Positions 1 to 41,159 of a DNA stretch of 64,000 nucleotides are shown in pieces (the stretch's first letter is position 1; every line of letters begins with the position of its first letter). Where the stretch lies: NCBI RefSeq assembly GCF_901709675.1, contig NC_051095.1, positions 10,102,956 through 10,166,955 of the forward strand, given 5' to 3'. The notes under the pieces are model-generated. The model made no database searches and was not told the origin of the DNA. It saw only the letters and a list, made by a program, of their open reading frames with translations. Source of the stretch: Syngnathus acus. Taxonomy: Eukaryota > Chordata > Actinopteri > Syngnathiformes > Syngnathidae. The position numbers and the translations under genes were made by a program.

Positions 1-429
1 GAGAAGAATCATTAATTCTGTTTGCAAGCCTACTTTATAGGCCTTAACTCAACATTGTCTGTACAATTCCAAAAGGGTCATTTTTCTCCTACTGAAGCAG
101 CACACTTTGTACTTTTTTTTTTACAAGATCAGCATCAACTAATTCTCTGAAGTTTTTTTGTTCATTTGGATATGATTTCATATTTGCTTTCCTGCCAAGG
201 CTACTGGGAGTACAGACAGAGGATACAGTCATGCTATTTGTTATGCACCTCACATTTTGTTTTACAATTTATTCCAAAAATTAAGGACTCTCACGGTGTG
301 AAGAGGGAATTCAGCGACTTGGCATTTGTTGATGGTGTTCACGGAGTCTCGTCAGGTGCTGCTATTTTGGTTAGCAACACAGTTCAAATGGGCTCAGCAG
401 CTAGGTCAATGCTTTTGAAACCTAGTTAG

Positions 430-615
430 CTTGCAAGTCAGATTCAAAGCCCTTGAAACCCTCCTTTCAAATATTAACACCGATGATAAACCCAATTTTG
501 AATCCTCCACCCTGTCTTAAAATCCTAATTTGAATCCCAAACCTTGCATCCTAATTTTATCAGTGCCTTGAATTCTGACTTTGGAACCATAACTGAGGTT
601 TGAACCTATCTGGTG
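430..615 (-). repeat. Short degenerate array related to the 41-43 kb minisatellite
   Basis: AATCCTAATTTGAATCCCAA, TGAATCCTCCACCCTGTCTT and similar phrases are the inverse of TTAGGATTTCAA / GACAGGG words. Confidence 0.4.
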
Positions 616-1489
616 TATTCCATTTGAAATGTGGTGTTGAGTGGTGGGACATAATTTCTTATCCACAAATCAGTGAGCCATGACTCCGCATATTATTCAA
701 GCAGCAACATTGATGTCATTTATTAAAATATGATGTGTGTGCCTGGTGGTTTTCTCCATGTAAATTTATTCTGGCGTTGCTTTGAATAATAAATGGACGC
801 TACTAAAGGTGTGCTGACGCACCGCTGTTAAGGGAGCGCCCCCGACAGGTGTCGTTATCATGTAAAAATGTTGAAATTAACTTTGCAGAGTCCTGACGAT
901 GGTTAACCTTTCATTTCACACAGGTGCCGTCCCACCTCAGTTACGGCTCGCGTACAACAGCCAGAGATGGGAAATTGCTGGATTGCTGGGTCGCCTTTGT
1001 GCCCTCTGTTAGGGTTTACAGATTATCTTGATCGTATGATTGTGTTGGAATGTAGACTAGAATTATTAACTTTGTTTAAACCTTTTACCTTTCCTTGACT
1101 CTGAAAAGTTTAACCATTCAGTTGTTGAAACTTTCCAAATGGTGTGGAAACATTCTTGCTTAGTCTTCTAAAATGCTCCACTAGTTTCTGTTTCCATGAC
1201 CTTGTAAAACAATGAGCTGGGACCCTCCGCACAGATTAACCAGTTGCTGAGGTGACCACCAAACATGTCCAATGTCACCCCCACCCTGCTTGTTCTCAAT
1301 AAATATGTTCTTGCAAGAGGCCTGAGCCATACCTCATTCGATCATCGCTGTACGCACAGCGCCGAATGGCTCTCCATTTGCAAATGCTTAAAAAGGGCAT
1401 ACTGTCTCCGTGTGGTTCTTGCAAAATAAGTTAGAGTGAGCACCACTCTAACACCCTCCATGCTGAATCACTGGGTTAGGGCTAAAATG

Positions 1490-1491
<2 letters not shown>

Positions 1492-1569
<78 letters not shown>

Positions 1570-1580
1570 CGTGCGTGCGT
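1492..1580 (+). repeat. (TG)n microsatellite with GCGT tail
   Basis: A pure TG run of about 72 bp then four GCGT-type units. A second, CA-oriented run lies at 1729-1769, so the two could pair as an inverted repeat. Frames crossing them are not genes. Confidence 0.97.
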
Positions 1581-1728
1581 AAAATAAGTTGATGCACCTG
1601 GCAACATATTGACATATTCAAGGGAAGGCCAATAATTTTGTCTTGAGAGTTTCAGCCAAACAAGTGCTTCTTCAAGGCAACACAGTTGAGTTCGCATTGT
1701 TTGCAGATTGGTCCTGAAGAGCTTTTCA

Positions 1729-1769
1729 TACACACACATAGACACACACACACACACACACGCACACAC
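1729..1769 (+). repeat. (CA)n microsatellite
   Basis: About 40 bp of CACACA with one CATAGA and one CGCA interruption. Confidence 0.9.
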
Positions 1770-2628
1770 TGGCTCACAACTTTGTATTGGCTGATAAGAT
1801 GAAGGCGGCGGCCGGGGATTCTGCCGCCCCCTGCCACTAAATGTGTCACGCCAGCCAAATGTCAGATCCCGTCAAAAGATATCAAGGCAGGCTGCAAAAT
1901 GTCAGATGGGAAAGGGAGTCATGAAAGCCATGATGATGGTGAAGAGGTGGAGGGGGAACAAAGGGGATGGAAAAGTAGTGCACGCGTGTTTGCCTTCGCC
2001 AAGCACCTGTGTGGCCCTAAACGACTTGTTATTGTGTGACCTGTTTTCTTTTTGGCAAATGCTAAGCCGTCAAACTTGTTCAGCCTTCATCTGCCTGCCC
2101 CACTGGACAGATTCAATATACTTTGATGTAACGATGTGAGGAACTAACAGACTTGTCAAGTTGCAACTAAGGCCCTTTACACATTTTCGTTTCATTTTTT
2201 TTTTTTTTTACACATAGAAAGATATTGGACTGTTTTCGTCCAGATTTTTCCATTTATTCCCAATCAAGCATGGCAAAAACCTGACTATGTCTTAGATGGA
2301 ACACTCAAAGGTTTCGGTCTAGAATATATTAAGAAATGCAAATTGAATGCGAATCCATTAGGGTTTTGAGGTCAGCAGGCTCATGAGCCAGAGTTCAAAG
2401 CAAACGTGTTGAATTGGCATTTAGATGTTATGCCGCATGGAAACAGAATAAGATGCCAACAGAACTCAAGTCGGCACCAAGTGTAATTGCTTCTAAACCC
2501 AGGTTAATAGAAAACTATTCCTTAACTTTTCCCACCATACCTGTGGTCTTATAAAGCATTTCTATAATCTTTCTCTCGCGCGGTACGTTCTTTGAATTAT
2601 TTTGGCAAACTACTTTTATTTTTTCTTC

Positions 2629-2950
2629 ATCCATCGGGGGCAGCAGCTTTAGGAGGGACTCCGAGACTTTCCTTTCCCCAGCCACTTCGTCCAGTTCATC
2701 CCGGGGGATCCCAAGGCGTTCCCAGGCCAGCTGAGAGATATAGTCTCTCCAGCGCGTCCTGGGTTGTCCAAGGGATCTCCTGCCAGTGGGACATGCCCGC
2801 TACACCTCCCCAGGGAGGCGTCCAGGAGGCATCCTGATGAGATGCCCGAGCCACCTCATCTGGCTCCTCTCAACGTGGATGAGCAGTGGCTCTACTCTGA
2901 GTCTCTCCCGGATGACCGAGCTTCTCACCCTAACCGAGCTTCTCACCCTA
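2629..2950 (+). mobile_element. Teleost interspersed retroelement fragment
   Basis: A 320-bp GC-rich block with phrases GTTCATCCCGGGGGATCCCA, CCAGGGAGGCGTCCAGGAGG, GAGCCACCTCATCTGGCTCC and GACCGAGCTTCTCACCCTA, which I recognise as an extremely abundant fish repeat, probably the inverse of a non-LTR retrotransposon coding end. The last 20 bp (CCGAGCTTCTCACCCTA) are duplicated. The family name is uncertain. The reading frames across it are repeat-derived, not host genes. Confidence 0.7.
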
Positions 2951-3096
2951 TGTTTTTTTTAAAAGTACAAAATTCCTTAACAGTATTTGTAATTTTTTTC
3001 CAAGCAGCCGCAATCAGATAAAGATGCTATTTACACATCAGGGTTTTATTCCCAGTGGTGATCGTTAAGGTATCCAAGGAAACGTGGCCAGCCTAC

Positions 3097-31447
<28,351 letters not shown>

Positions 31448-31457
31448 TGGTCTTGTC

Positions 31458-33559
31458 CTGTTGGGGAAGAACAAGCCCCAAAACATAATGAGCAACGTCA
31501 CCCTTTTAAAGCGAGGCTATCAAATATGGTCTCTGTGATTAGATCAATTACAAGGAAAAATAGACGCGTCACCAGGAGATGAAGTTTGGGGGAAGACAAC
31601 GAGACGATGGATTAAGACAATTACAGCAAGGCCTTTACGAGTTAATGAGGCCTCGATTCCACAGTCGAGAGCAACATCTTTATTCATACGAGTAACTCAA
31701 AGAATTCACTTTCCATTTGTCCTCGAAGAACCGCTCCATTAGTCATCGCGCCGAGGCAAAATAATGTTGCAACAAGTGTGAAACTAAAGTGTGTTAACGG
31801 TGGGGAATGAATATCAGGTCATATTGCTAATCAGTCAGACTCACGAGAGCTAATATTTTCTAACACTTGCGCATTTTTTGCCAGCCTCTGCCCGCAGCTT
31901 ATAATGAAAACTTGAACAACTTAGGGCCGCCCATCTGTCAAATAAGTAAACCTTTATACCAAATAATAAACCTTTAAGGAGGTGAGGCACATATTTTATA
32001 TTCGAAAAATCAAATAGCATGCACCCCTAGAATGAAATAACAATGATTTTGTCCAAATTTACTCCAAAATAGACTTGAAATCTGATGATAAATGAAATTG
32101 ATTACAGAAATTGTGATATTGTCTTAATCATGCTCATTATAGGCTAGGAAGAGTTATTATTATTGCGACTTTTGCCAACTTTTTCTTTCACCCTTGCCAA
32201 GACGAACAAAATTAAATTTCCATACGACATACTCATCTCAAGTTTCGATGAAAGTTACATAAGCGCATACACACGCACATACACACAAGCACACACGCAC
32301 ACACATACACTTTTCATTGGTGTTAGCACTTAAACTCTCCATCTCGTGCTTAAAAAAACCAGATTTCATCTCCGCCCTCTCCTGTTCCTGCATGCCCGAT
32401 GAATGGAAGTGCTAATTAGCACAGAATTAAGGAAACGAGCACGCTTCAAAAAAGGCAATTAAGCAACAACAACTAAAAAGGTAATAAACGATGCGAGCAA
32501 ACTTGCTGCTTTGGAGTCTTAAAACCTTCACAGCACTAGTTATTAAGTTGCGTCTCTGTGGGGTGAGTGTTCAAGGTGCTGTGATAATCCGCTGGGAATA
32601 ACCGTTTGAAATCCAACATGAAGCATTTTCAAATGTTTGCTGTCAGAAAAGAAAAAGAACAATGTTTTGCCTCCAATTGCTTCAAGACCACAACCTGGAA
32701 CTTGATAAATGATGTTTCAAAAAAAGGACCATTTTCTAGTTGTAAGAATTAAAACAACAACTAAATGTTTGGTCATGAGTGATGTTGATTTCTTTTTGTG
32801 TCATTTTTAGGCACAGTAATTAAGTTGAAATAAAAATAATATTTAAATATTAATAAGTTTAAATAAAAATCATGTTTGAATATGAATAAGTTGAAATAAA
32901 AATAATGTTTAACTAATAATACAGTTGATATAATATTCAAACACAGTTTATTGTAATTTATGTGCTTTGATTTTGAAATACACAATAACAATATGTAGTA
33001 AAATACTAATTAGTTGTAATTCTCATTTTACACTTTTTTTCCAACTCATTTGCCTTCTTATCTTCAAACAACAGAACAATAATACAAAGTTTTCTGGGGA
33101 TGGCTTGCGGAAAAATGTTGTGAAAGTTCTCTGCTCGCCTGACCGACTTGCACCTTTATCAACCACCGGCCTCGTTCTATTTCCCGCCGTTGAGGTGCAT
33201 CCCACCCCATCGGGAGTGGCGCATGCAGCTGCTTCTTCTCCGCCTCGCTGGAGCCGCAATAGCGGAGATAAAAGTGAGCCGGATTACTTTTTCCCCATCC
33301 GTATCGTCTCCTGGCAGCGGGCCAATCAATCTCTTTGTGTTAAATGACTTATTAATGACGCCGCTCTTGGGCTGATATGCACACAAACACACACACAGAC
33401 ACACAAACACACACACACATTCACGAATAGTTTACTACAGTAGATCCTTTAAAGTTTGCCACAAAGGTAATACAATTTGGACTTCCAACATTTCTTGGCT
33501 TGTGCTATTTGTTTTTTCTTTCTCCTCAGAAGAAAGTTGTGGGTCAAATGTCATCAGAT
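31458..33559. other. fstl5: fstl5 first intron, proximal part
   Basis: AT-rich, with a CA microsatellite at about 32268-32312 and a diverged TTGAAATAAAAATAATGTTT repeat at 32.82-32.93 kb. The block 33.13-33.38 kb is unusually complex and GC-rich for the intron. Confidence 0.5.
33379..33420 (+). repeat. (CA)n microsatellite
   Basis: CACACAAACACACACACAGA with interruptions, directly after a complex non-repeat block. Confidence 0.85.
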
Positions 33560-34760
33560 TTTTGTCATCTCTCTGCATCTGTGAGCTTTATGTAACTCAT
33601 TCCGAACTGCTTTGGCGACATTTTTCACAGACACAATCAATAAAATTCAAAGGATTCGCAGTTTAGTTCATTCTTCTGTCTAGTCGATGTGATTTTGTTA
33701 ATTTGATAGCAAAGTATTTAGGACAAGTTCATCTGTGATGGATTCCTGGAAATAAACAAAATTGACTATAGTTAGCCTTGACTGTTTCAACCCATTGGGT
33801 ATTTTTGCAGGTCTATTCATGACAGATGCCTACCAAATGTCATGTTGCTTTGTGAAATGGGCTTTAGAGGCTGAAGAATTCCAATGTGTGTTACCCAAAG
33901 TTGTAAACTGGCTGCCATCCATTGCACACACACAATGACAAAAATTCAAAGCAATTTTGGATTGTCCATCTATCTAGTATACATGGTTCAAATTACTAAT
34001 TGGACAAAATCTCTTGGATACACTTGACTTTAAGAGCCTGGACATGGGAAAACTGAGACAAAGGTGGCCACATTAAACTGAATGGTGGACTCCTTTTTTT
34101 CACCTTTTGAGGTGTTCTTGAGACTTGTTTGTGGGTTTACTCATGATACACATGTCTACCAAATTTTGTCACACCAAATGAAACTGGCCATGGTGGCTGA
34201 ATTTTAAATTTGAAAAGACTTTCAGAATATGATAGGAACAGAACAAAAACGTTGATGCTTCACAATTTTTTGGTGTCCATCGGTCTAATATACGTGGTTC
34301 AACAATTTGGTAGCAATTGGAAAAAAATATTTTGAAGGACACCTGGAAATGGCAAAACAACACTAAATGATTTACTTCAAACCAAAATGGCGGACTTCCT
34401 GTCTGCTCAGTTATGGCTTTTTGAAACATTTGTGGCTCTACTCATTAGACATGCCTATTAGATTTCATGTCCACATGTTAGGACAAAAACTGCCTCCCTA
34501 TGTCGGTTTAACATATTGTCTGTACACAGAAATGTTAAAATTTGGCAGCAATAGGACACATTTTCTCACGGCGGGTTTCTGTGAAGGATCGCTGGAAATT
34601 GTCAAAATGACACTAATATGACCATTTCAAAGCAGAATGGCTTCTTGAGACATTTTTGTGCGTTTCCGTTTGATTGACATGCCTATTAAACGTGAGCGAA
34701 ACTTGTCCCAGGGGCTTGAATTTTCAAAAACTTCTGAGTGCTGCTACCCAGCCAATTTTT
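33560..34760 (+). repeat. Dispersed teleost repeat, tandem diverged units (AAAATGGCGGACTTCCTGTC type)
   Basis: Three or four diverged units of about 300-350 bp share GACATGCCTACCAAATTT-like phrases (33824, 34150, 34445, 34675), a GGTTCAA..TTTGGCAGCAATTGG part, GGATTCCTGGAAAT..CAAAA and AAAATGGCGGACTTCC. This is a repeat class common in fish introns. It lies in the first fstl5 intron. Confidence 0.6.
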
Positions 34761-35046
34761 CTTTGCACAAAGCGGGCTCAGGCTCAAAAGAATCTTGTTC
34801 AAATTTGAAGGGATTAAATTAAAATGTCAGCATGAGATTAATTTGCAATAATATCCGATCCAAAATGCTACTGCCCTTTTTTCAGTGCAACCTATTTTCT
34901 TCTGTACTCCACAGAGTAGCATCTGTGTGACAATTCTTTCCAATTAGAGCTCAGGGGATGTTTCATTTGAGTAAAATTGCCATCCAATGTTTATTTTTGG
35001 CCCATGCCCAAATACTTGCATATTAGAGTTGGTATCACTGAGAGTC

Positions 35047-35417
35047 TAGTGCGCTGATTCTTAAAGTGTGGGGCAATGCGGGCTACCTCTAGTGGTAAGC
35101 AAAAAGATCAATGAAATATAACTGATGTGCAAACTTTTTTTTTTTCTAATCCAGTACAATGCATTTGTTAAGTACAGCTAAGTCATATTCAACTAGAGTG
35201 CAATATATTTGAAATGAATCTTTTAGAAATATATTTAGGACAATTCTTTACTGTTTTACATAAACTTGTATGTGTTATTATTTAACATTTAAGTACAGAC
35301 TTTTTTCCCTGATATTGAAACTCCGCATAATGTTAGATTATTTTGATCATATTTGGTGATATTTTAAGTAAAGTAGTTTTAGGTAGCATTTGATGTAAAA
35401 AGTGAGAGCCACTGGTC
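35047..35417. mobile_element. Decayed hAT-like MITE
   Basis: The left end AGTGCGCTGATTCTTAAAGT and CTCTAGTGGTAAGCAAAAAG, and the right end AAAAAGTGAGAGCCACTGG, are mutated versions of inverted ends of the form CAGTGGTTCTCAAAGTG seen in vertebrate hAT MITEs. The middle is AT-rich. Bounds are approximate and the target duplication is not visible. Confidence 0.45.
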
Positions 35418-35849
35418 TGGGTTCAGGCAAGTGTGGTCAAGGTTCGTCCTGACAATGTTGTGACTGTCGATCTCACAAAAGTAAAACTCAAAAACATAAC
35501 TATCAATTACTTGTACGTATTTGTTTGAACTTAATGAAATGTCTTATGGGCTGCTACACTTCATCTGACTTCTATCTCAAAAGAGACACCATTTTTTTAA
35601 TTTTGGGGTGTTCAAACTGTGGTACACACGCTATTGTCCTGCTGAGAACAAGACCACCCGTCCACTTCCAAAGTCATCTGAGACTCATTAGTGCAGTGCT
35701 TATTGAGCGATGTGAACTCTCGTTACCCTGACCACATTCTCATTTACACTCACCATCTTCCTCTGAAGACTCAATGATGACACAGACATTGTGTGCAAGG
35801 GAGGGAGACATGACCTCACTTGGACCACTGAAGCCTGTTGGATTAGGGG

Positions 35850-35915
35850 ACGTATTATGGACATTTGACCCCCGTTGGGGACAAGCGGTACAGAAAATGG
35901 ATGGATGGATGGACT
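35850..35915 (-). mobile_element. Terminal fragment of the same retroelement family
   Basis: CCCCGTTGGGGACAAGCGGT followed by ACAGAAAATGGATGGATGGA is the inverse of the element start (CCATCCATTTTCTGT..CCCC). About 65 bp remain. A TA microsatellite follows. Confidence 0.6.
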
Positions 35916-35934
35916 TTTCTTGTCATAATAATAA

Positions 35935-35936
<2 letters not shown>

Positions 35937-35976
<40 letters not shown>
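35937..35976 (+). repeat. (TA)n microsatellite
   Basis: About 40 bp of TATATA next to a retroelement terminal fragment. Confidence 0.9.
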
Positions 35977-37419
35977 TATAACAAACCAACAAAAGGGGGG
36001 CAAACTAAAAACAACTTTCACTTTTTCCCTAGGTAATTCAACAAATGTATAAAATGAGACAGCTGAGTCATAGGAGAAAGTGGAAAACGCAGGAGCAAGA
36101 GACCTGGGGCAGTGGGGGGGGGGGGGGCGATGCAGGTGGTCTCGTTCATCAAACCCACATATGCATGCAAGAACGCATACCCCTTGTGTGACTCCCCTGC
36201 CAGGTAGCTCAAAGCTATAATACACGGGCTGATGATTCAAGATGTATTCTTCTCTGCGGTGTGTTAGCACAGCAATGCTCTGTGTGTGTTCAGTCCAAAC
36301 ATGGCACAAGGATGTTGTCAAGCCTGACAGTTCCTCAACATGCGCATAACAAATGAGGGTCAGTGATTCCCTGGGGGTGTCAAAGGTGGTGCACCTCTTA
36401 AAAGGTCTGGAGCAGGTTGAAGAAATGACAAGTCAGTTGCCAAATATTTGCAGCCAATTTGCTCTGGCGCACAGAACTCTTCAACCAATGGTGATCTTTT
36501 TCAGCCCTCTGAGGTCACCATACTTTAGTTTTGAATAGGTCAGCGTAGGCCACATTACAAACCAAGTCTACAGCAACCGGGATGTGATCCATGAGGTCAA
36601 AGGTAGTGAACCACGATACAGCAATACATTTTTCATACAGCGTCCGTATTGAATCTCATTAAGCTGTCAGGTGGCTTAAATTCCTGGACAACAGCAATAG
36701 TGTGGGTCTGTTCCAAACCTCAGCCCACATTCATGTGTCATTTTTTTGTAGTTATTACCAAAACAAAAGATGTTGTTTACCGTCAGCCTGCAGTTTCAAG
36801 CTGTTCAACCGCTTTCTGAAAGATTTATTAGTCATGAGAGGAAATATGGTCCAACATTCTCCACGGAGCATTTTCTGCTTACTCTGCCGTGAAATGAAAA
36901 TTGTATGGATGCGCCATAAAAAGTCAAAATAAAAAAATAAGGAAACAACAAGAATGTTCAATTTAAAAAGCTTTTAGGGTGACAATTGGATTACTAGACC
37001 CAGTGACCTAAAGATACATAAAACACATAATGTGGTCGCGTCGTGAAAATGTCAACGTTTAAACTATGCAAGATGGCCCTCTTGAAATTGCTTCATTTCT
37101 TTGTCATTATCATAAATCACCACTGTGAGAGCATTACCGTCACCAAAAACTCAGATAGCACTTTCAGAATGTTCTGAAAATGTAGTCCCTCAATATGGAA
37201 TTGGGGAGGAATGTCTGCTATATCATGACTTAAGGCACACAAAAAATTCTGAAGAAGTCGGGCCCAAAAAGGACACAGGGAGTCAACCAATTGAGGGTCA
37301 TTTTTCAACCAGGTGTACAAGACAGACTGTTAGTTTTGGTCATTGGATGTGGGTGGAGTATGGGGAAAATTTTGACATCTAACAAACTCTCTACTGACGT
37401 ATCATAAAACAGATTAAAA

Positions 37420-37750
37420 AAAAAATGCCGCCCCTCAAGTGAGTTTCACTTAGTAATAGGGAATTTGGTGAGCACATCTATCATGAGGAGACCAACAAAA
37501 AAAGTCTCAAAAGGCCATACACTGAAAGACACAAGAAGTTTGCCTTTTGGTTGAAAGCCACCATATTGGGCAATTTTTTCACATTTGTAGAGGTCTTTCA
37601 GGATAAATTTGTCCCAGTGATCAACCACATGTATGTCACGGATGCAAATTTGCAAAGATTTAGTCCAAACAGAGCATAGTGGCAAATTTTGATGACTCGC
37701 CATAAAACGTGAAACTCTAATAATTTGACTCTCCAAGCACCGAAGCCTGA
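37420..37750 (-). repeat. Inverted copy of the AAAATGGCGGACTTCC repeat
   Basis: Read on the minus strand the segment has TTTTTTGTTGGTCTCCTCAT, then GTGCTCACCAAATTCCC and GGTGGCTTTCAACCAAAAGG, the pattern of the 33.6-34.8 kb units. It lies 2.7 kb from them in opposite orientation. Confidence 0.45.
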
Positions 37751-39292
37751 CCAAAAAAGAAACAATAACAGTTGAAATGGAAATGTATCACTGCAGGCAG
37801 CTTTAATTATACTTACTCCACTTTTGGATTGGCAAAATGCACACATTTGCCTGCCCGTGCTGCCAGCATTGGCACGCGCGCTCATAAGGGAGGCAACGCT
37901 GCACTCATTACATCTGAAACGACTCCAGTGGTGCAACTTTGTACACTTTTTAATAGGCCCACCGAGTTGTGTTTACACACTACTTGCTGGAAGAATTGTC
38001 CCTTCAGTCCTTTTACCTGGACACTGAGCTCACCAGAAGATCATCAAACATCTTTAATTGGATAATTAGCATGTAAATATTGTATTAATAGGACGGGATC
38101 GCTCAAAAGCAGAGACCTATGTTATTGCTGATTACTAAAGACAAGAAATATAAACTTCCTTATAGTAGATTTGTTGCTTACATTGCCAATGCCACAGAAC
38201 AAAATATTCTGTGACTCTTGAAAGACTAGCCAAAATGCTCTAAATGTGAATAAACGTTTGTACATTTGCTTCTGGAGGCAAACAAAAAAGCAGAATGAAG
38301 TGTTGTGCTCTTTAGCATGTTTACTGTGCACTCATAACTAGCACTGCTCTCACTGTTATGTTTTTAGATTGTATTTCCTGCTCACTCTTGTTTGGAGGAT
38401 CAAACCTAGTCTGAGGCTTTTTGTCTTCAAACGAATTTCTGAAGCGTGACCTTCCTCACGCCACGCCAAGATGGAACTCTGAGTGGATTGTTGGATTGTT
38501 ATTGTCAAAAGCTTGTTTAATAGAGACGGCCGAACAAGGCGCGTTTTCCATGTTAAGGATGGGTGAACTTCTGCTCCATGTCGGGGCTCTTTTTTTTTGT
38601 TTTTTTTGTTTTGGCAGATGTAAGAAGGCTTAAAAGATGAGGTTGGGTAGGTCATCAATTGCTATTCGCTGCTGCTCAAACATGCGCCATCAAATGCCAG
38701 ATGTGTGTGGAAATGCAACAAGGGGCGTGATAAACTACTGTGCCAAATAGCGGACGCTAACTATACTAACTCTGTAACAATTCTCTCAAAGTTAATTACT
38801 AGAATCACTTGTGGAATTTGTTTCCCATATGTATATAGGCACCGTGTTAATAATTCATAATGTTATGATTGCAATAGTATTAGTTTTACACTTAGACCTA
38901 CCACACTACTATACTGCATTGCGATTGACAGTGACTGCCTGTTTCACATGCTTTACCGTGAAAATAAAATATTTACATAACTCTGTTAAATGACAGGGTT
39001 CCAATTTTAGAGACAGTATATACTGCATACAAAATATATGGGAGTAAGCACATACCTGCCACCATTTAAAGTACTTCGAATTAACTGAGAATAAACTTGA
39101 TACCGAAACAGATTAATAACATCTCTATTCAATTCAATAGGAAAAGATGATTTGAGATCTGAATTTTTATGTTACAAGCATAGTCACGAACCAAATTAAT
39201 CTTATATCTCCAGGCACCACAGTATATAGTTCATTATGACCCCAGTAGGACTCAGGGTTTATGTTGTCTATGAGAAATTAATCTGCTTTAAA

Positions 39293-39436
<144 letters not shown>

Positions 39437-40077
39437 TTCAACTACCATCTGCTGCAATGATTAAAACACTCCCAGAGCGACATCATCAAAACAATCAAGT
39501 GACCCCTTAAAACACACTCATGTGCATGTATGCGCACACGCACTGACACAAACACACACAGAAGACATATTAACCCCCCCCCCCCAAACAAGAAAAAAAC
39601 AAAAGTCTTAATTCCTGTGCGCCAAAACGGTGTCACTCAAGGATTATAGCCCCTACCCACCCCCACCATCACCATCACACACAGACACGTACAAAGTATT
39701 TGGTTGATAAATGAAGGCAGAGGTTCCACATATATCAGACGTGTCTGATTATTTGACACAGATATAACTCACTTCTGAGACTGCAAACTAGTAAAAAAAA
39801 CAACAACAAAAAAATGTCTTTACCTGTGTGTGTGTATCCACGCGTGGAGAATTTAAAAAAAAAAATAATCCACACGCGCAAAATTCAAAAAGAAATGCAA
39901 GTGAGCGCTTGCAACAATCCAACCGGTAATTCCCAGTAACAGTGCGGTGTAACGGAGATCCGTGTAGCGTAGTAGTGGATGGACAGCTCCCAACGAGAAG
40001 CAGCACGGTTGTGTGATCTCACCTTGGCCGCGCACTGCTCGCGTGTGCCCCAGCAAATAGGGAGACGGCGAGCTCAC

Positions 40078-40250
40078 CTCCGCTCGCGTGCACACCCCCA
40101 CCGGCGAGTTTGCGCCGAGTCACGCGGGGAGAGGGAGGAAGGGAGGGATGAGGGGAACAGGAGCCAATCCGGAGTAGGCGACACAAGCGGATCAGGCAAA
40201 CTGTCCTTGAGCGGGATGCTGCGAGAGAGAGAAATGAAACAGTTGGATTA
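40078..40250 (-). other. fstl5: Probable fstl5 noncoding first exon and promoter region
   Basis: The first coding exon begins at a splice acceptor nine bases before the ATG, so a 5' noncoding exon must lie upstream. The best candidate is the CG-rich block at about 39.96-40.2 kb. There the minus strand reads GCGAGCGGAG|GTGAGCTC, a consensus donor at 40078/40077. The block has many CpGs and no TATA box. The transcription start is not defined; the upper bound is a guess. Other first exons are possible. Confidence 0.45.
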
Positions 40251-40401
40251 TTGGCTGAAAATCACACAGCCCCAAACATGACTTGAAATGAATTAGATTG
40301 TAGCCACAAAATAAATGTGAAGTGCACGCAAAATAGTAAATTGTGTCTACAAATTGAGCCAGTGAGAATAAGAATAGGCAGGCTCACACTAAAAATGTTA
40401 G

Positions 40402-40725
40402 CACAGGGGTATCGAACACATCTATTGCGGGCCACTTTGTAGTTACGGCTTCCCCCAGAGGGCTTTTATGACGGCGACACTAAATAAATGTTTAATCGTC
40501 TCGTATTGTTCCATATACACAACGAAGTGATGTACTGCTAATTTTGAAATCAGACATAATCGTTTGTCAATTATTGCTCCAATTACTGTAAAAAGGGTCA
40601 CAAGAATATTGCAAAATCTCAATGTTAATATTTATTACACATGCCAAATTAAAAATGTTGTTCAGATTTTAATAATGCTACAGTGGGCCAGATCTGGCTC
40701 CTGGGCCTTAAGTTTGATATCTGTG
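40402..40725. mobile_element. hAT-like MITE
   Basis: The left end CACAGGGGTATCGAACACAT with TGCGGGCCAC and the right end GGGCCAGATCTGGCTCCTGG ... AAGTTTGATATCTGTG are imperfect inverted repeats of a common teleost hAT non-autonomous family whose ends read as ungapped CAG(G)GGTGTCAAAC / GGGCC. About 324 bp. An exact 8-bp target duplication is not preserved. It lies just upstream of the inferred fstl5 promoter. Confidence 0.6.
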
Positions 40726-41159
40726 ATGTAGTGGAAAAATTCAATGCGATGAGAATAAAGTCCAAAGAAAAACGTCTTAAAATTCACTTATGTAGAAAAC
40801 AAGTGGCTGACAGACTGGCTATTGTTGTATGCGCTTCGTCACAAATGAATGCAGCTGATGTAGGACAAACACGGAAGAGGAGGAACAGGAGAAGAAGCTC
40901 CCTTGACATTCCGTGCACGTGTGAAGAAGATGGCGCGGTGGCATCTGGGCTTATAAACCAACGGCAAGTACATGTCACACGTTGCCAATTCATCAAGTGA
41001 AGCATTAATGTACCGAATGCTAATTGGAGGAGATGTTATGCAAAGTTGACGCTGACATTTAGTGTGTGCGTGTGTGTAAGTGCGTGCATGCGTGTGTGTA
41101 GGTGAGTGTTGAAGAGTCTTGCGTGTCACCTTTTATTAGGATTTAAATCCATAGTGTTT

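Larger units (their letters stand above)
1..2628. other. fstl5: fstl5 intron sequence, left end of window
   Basis: No exon seen on either strand; the next fstl5 exon expected here (start of first Ig domain) is absent. Contains the short degenerate array at 430-615 and two microsatellites. The remaining sequence is unremarkable AT-rich intron. A conserved-looking block may lie at 1790-2110, but this cannot be judged from one sequence. Confidence 0.6.

Noticed and set aside
1492-1769. Z-DNA or hairpin regulator from facing TG and CA runs
   Set aside because: Such pairs occur by chance in microsatellite-rich fish DNA; nothing else in the flanks supports a role.
2592-3021. Two overlapping open frames near 2.6-3.0 kb
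   Set aside because: They cover the retroelement fragment at 2629-2950, read in the wrong strand for its parent protein.
35923-36321. 132-residue minus-strand open frame
   Set aside because: It runs through a TA microsatellite and a G run; not a plausible gene.
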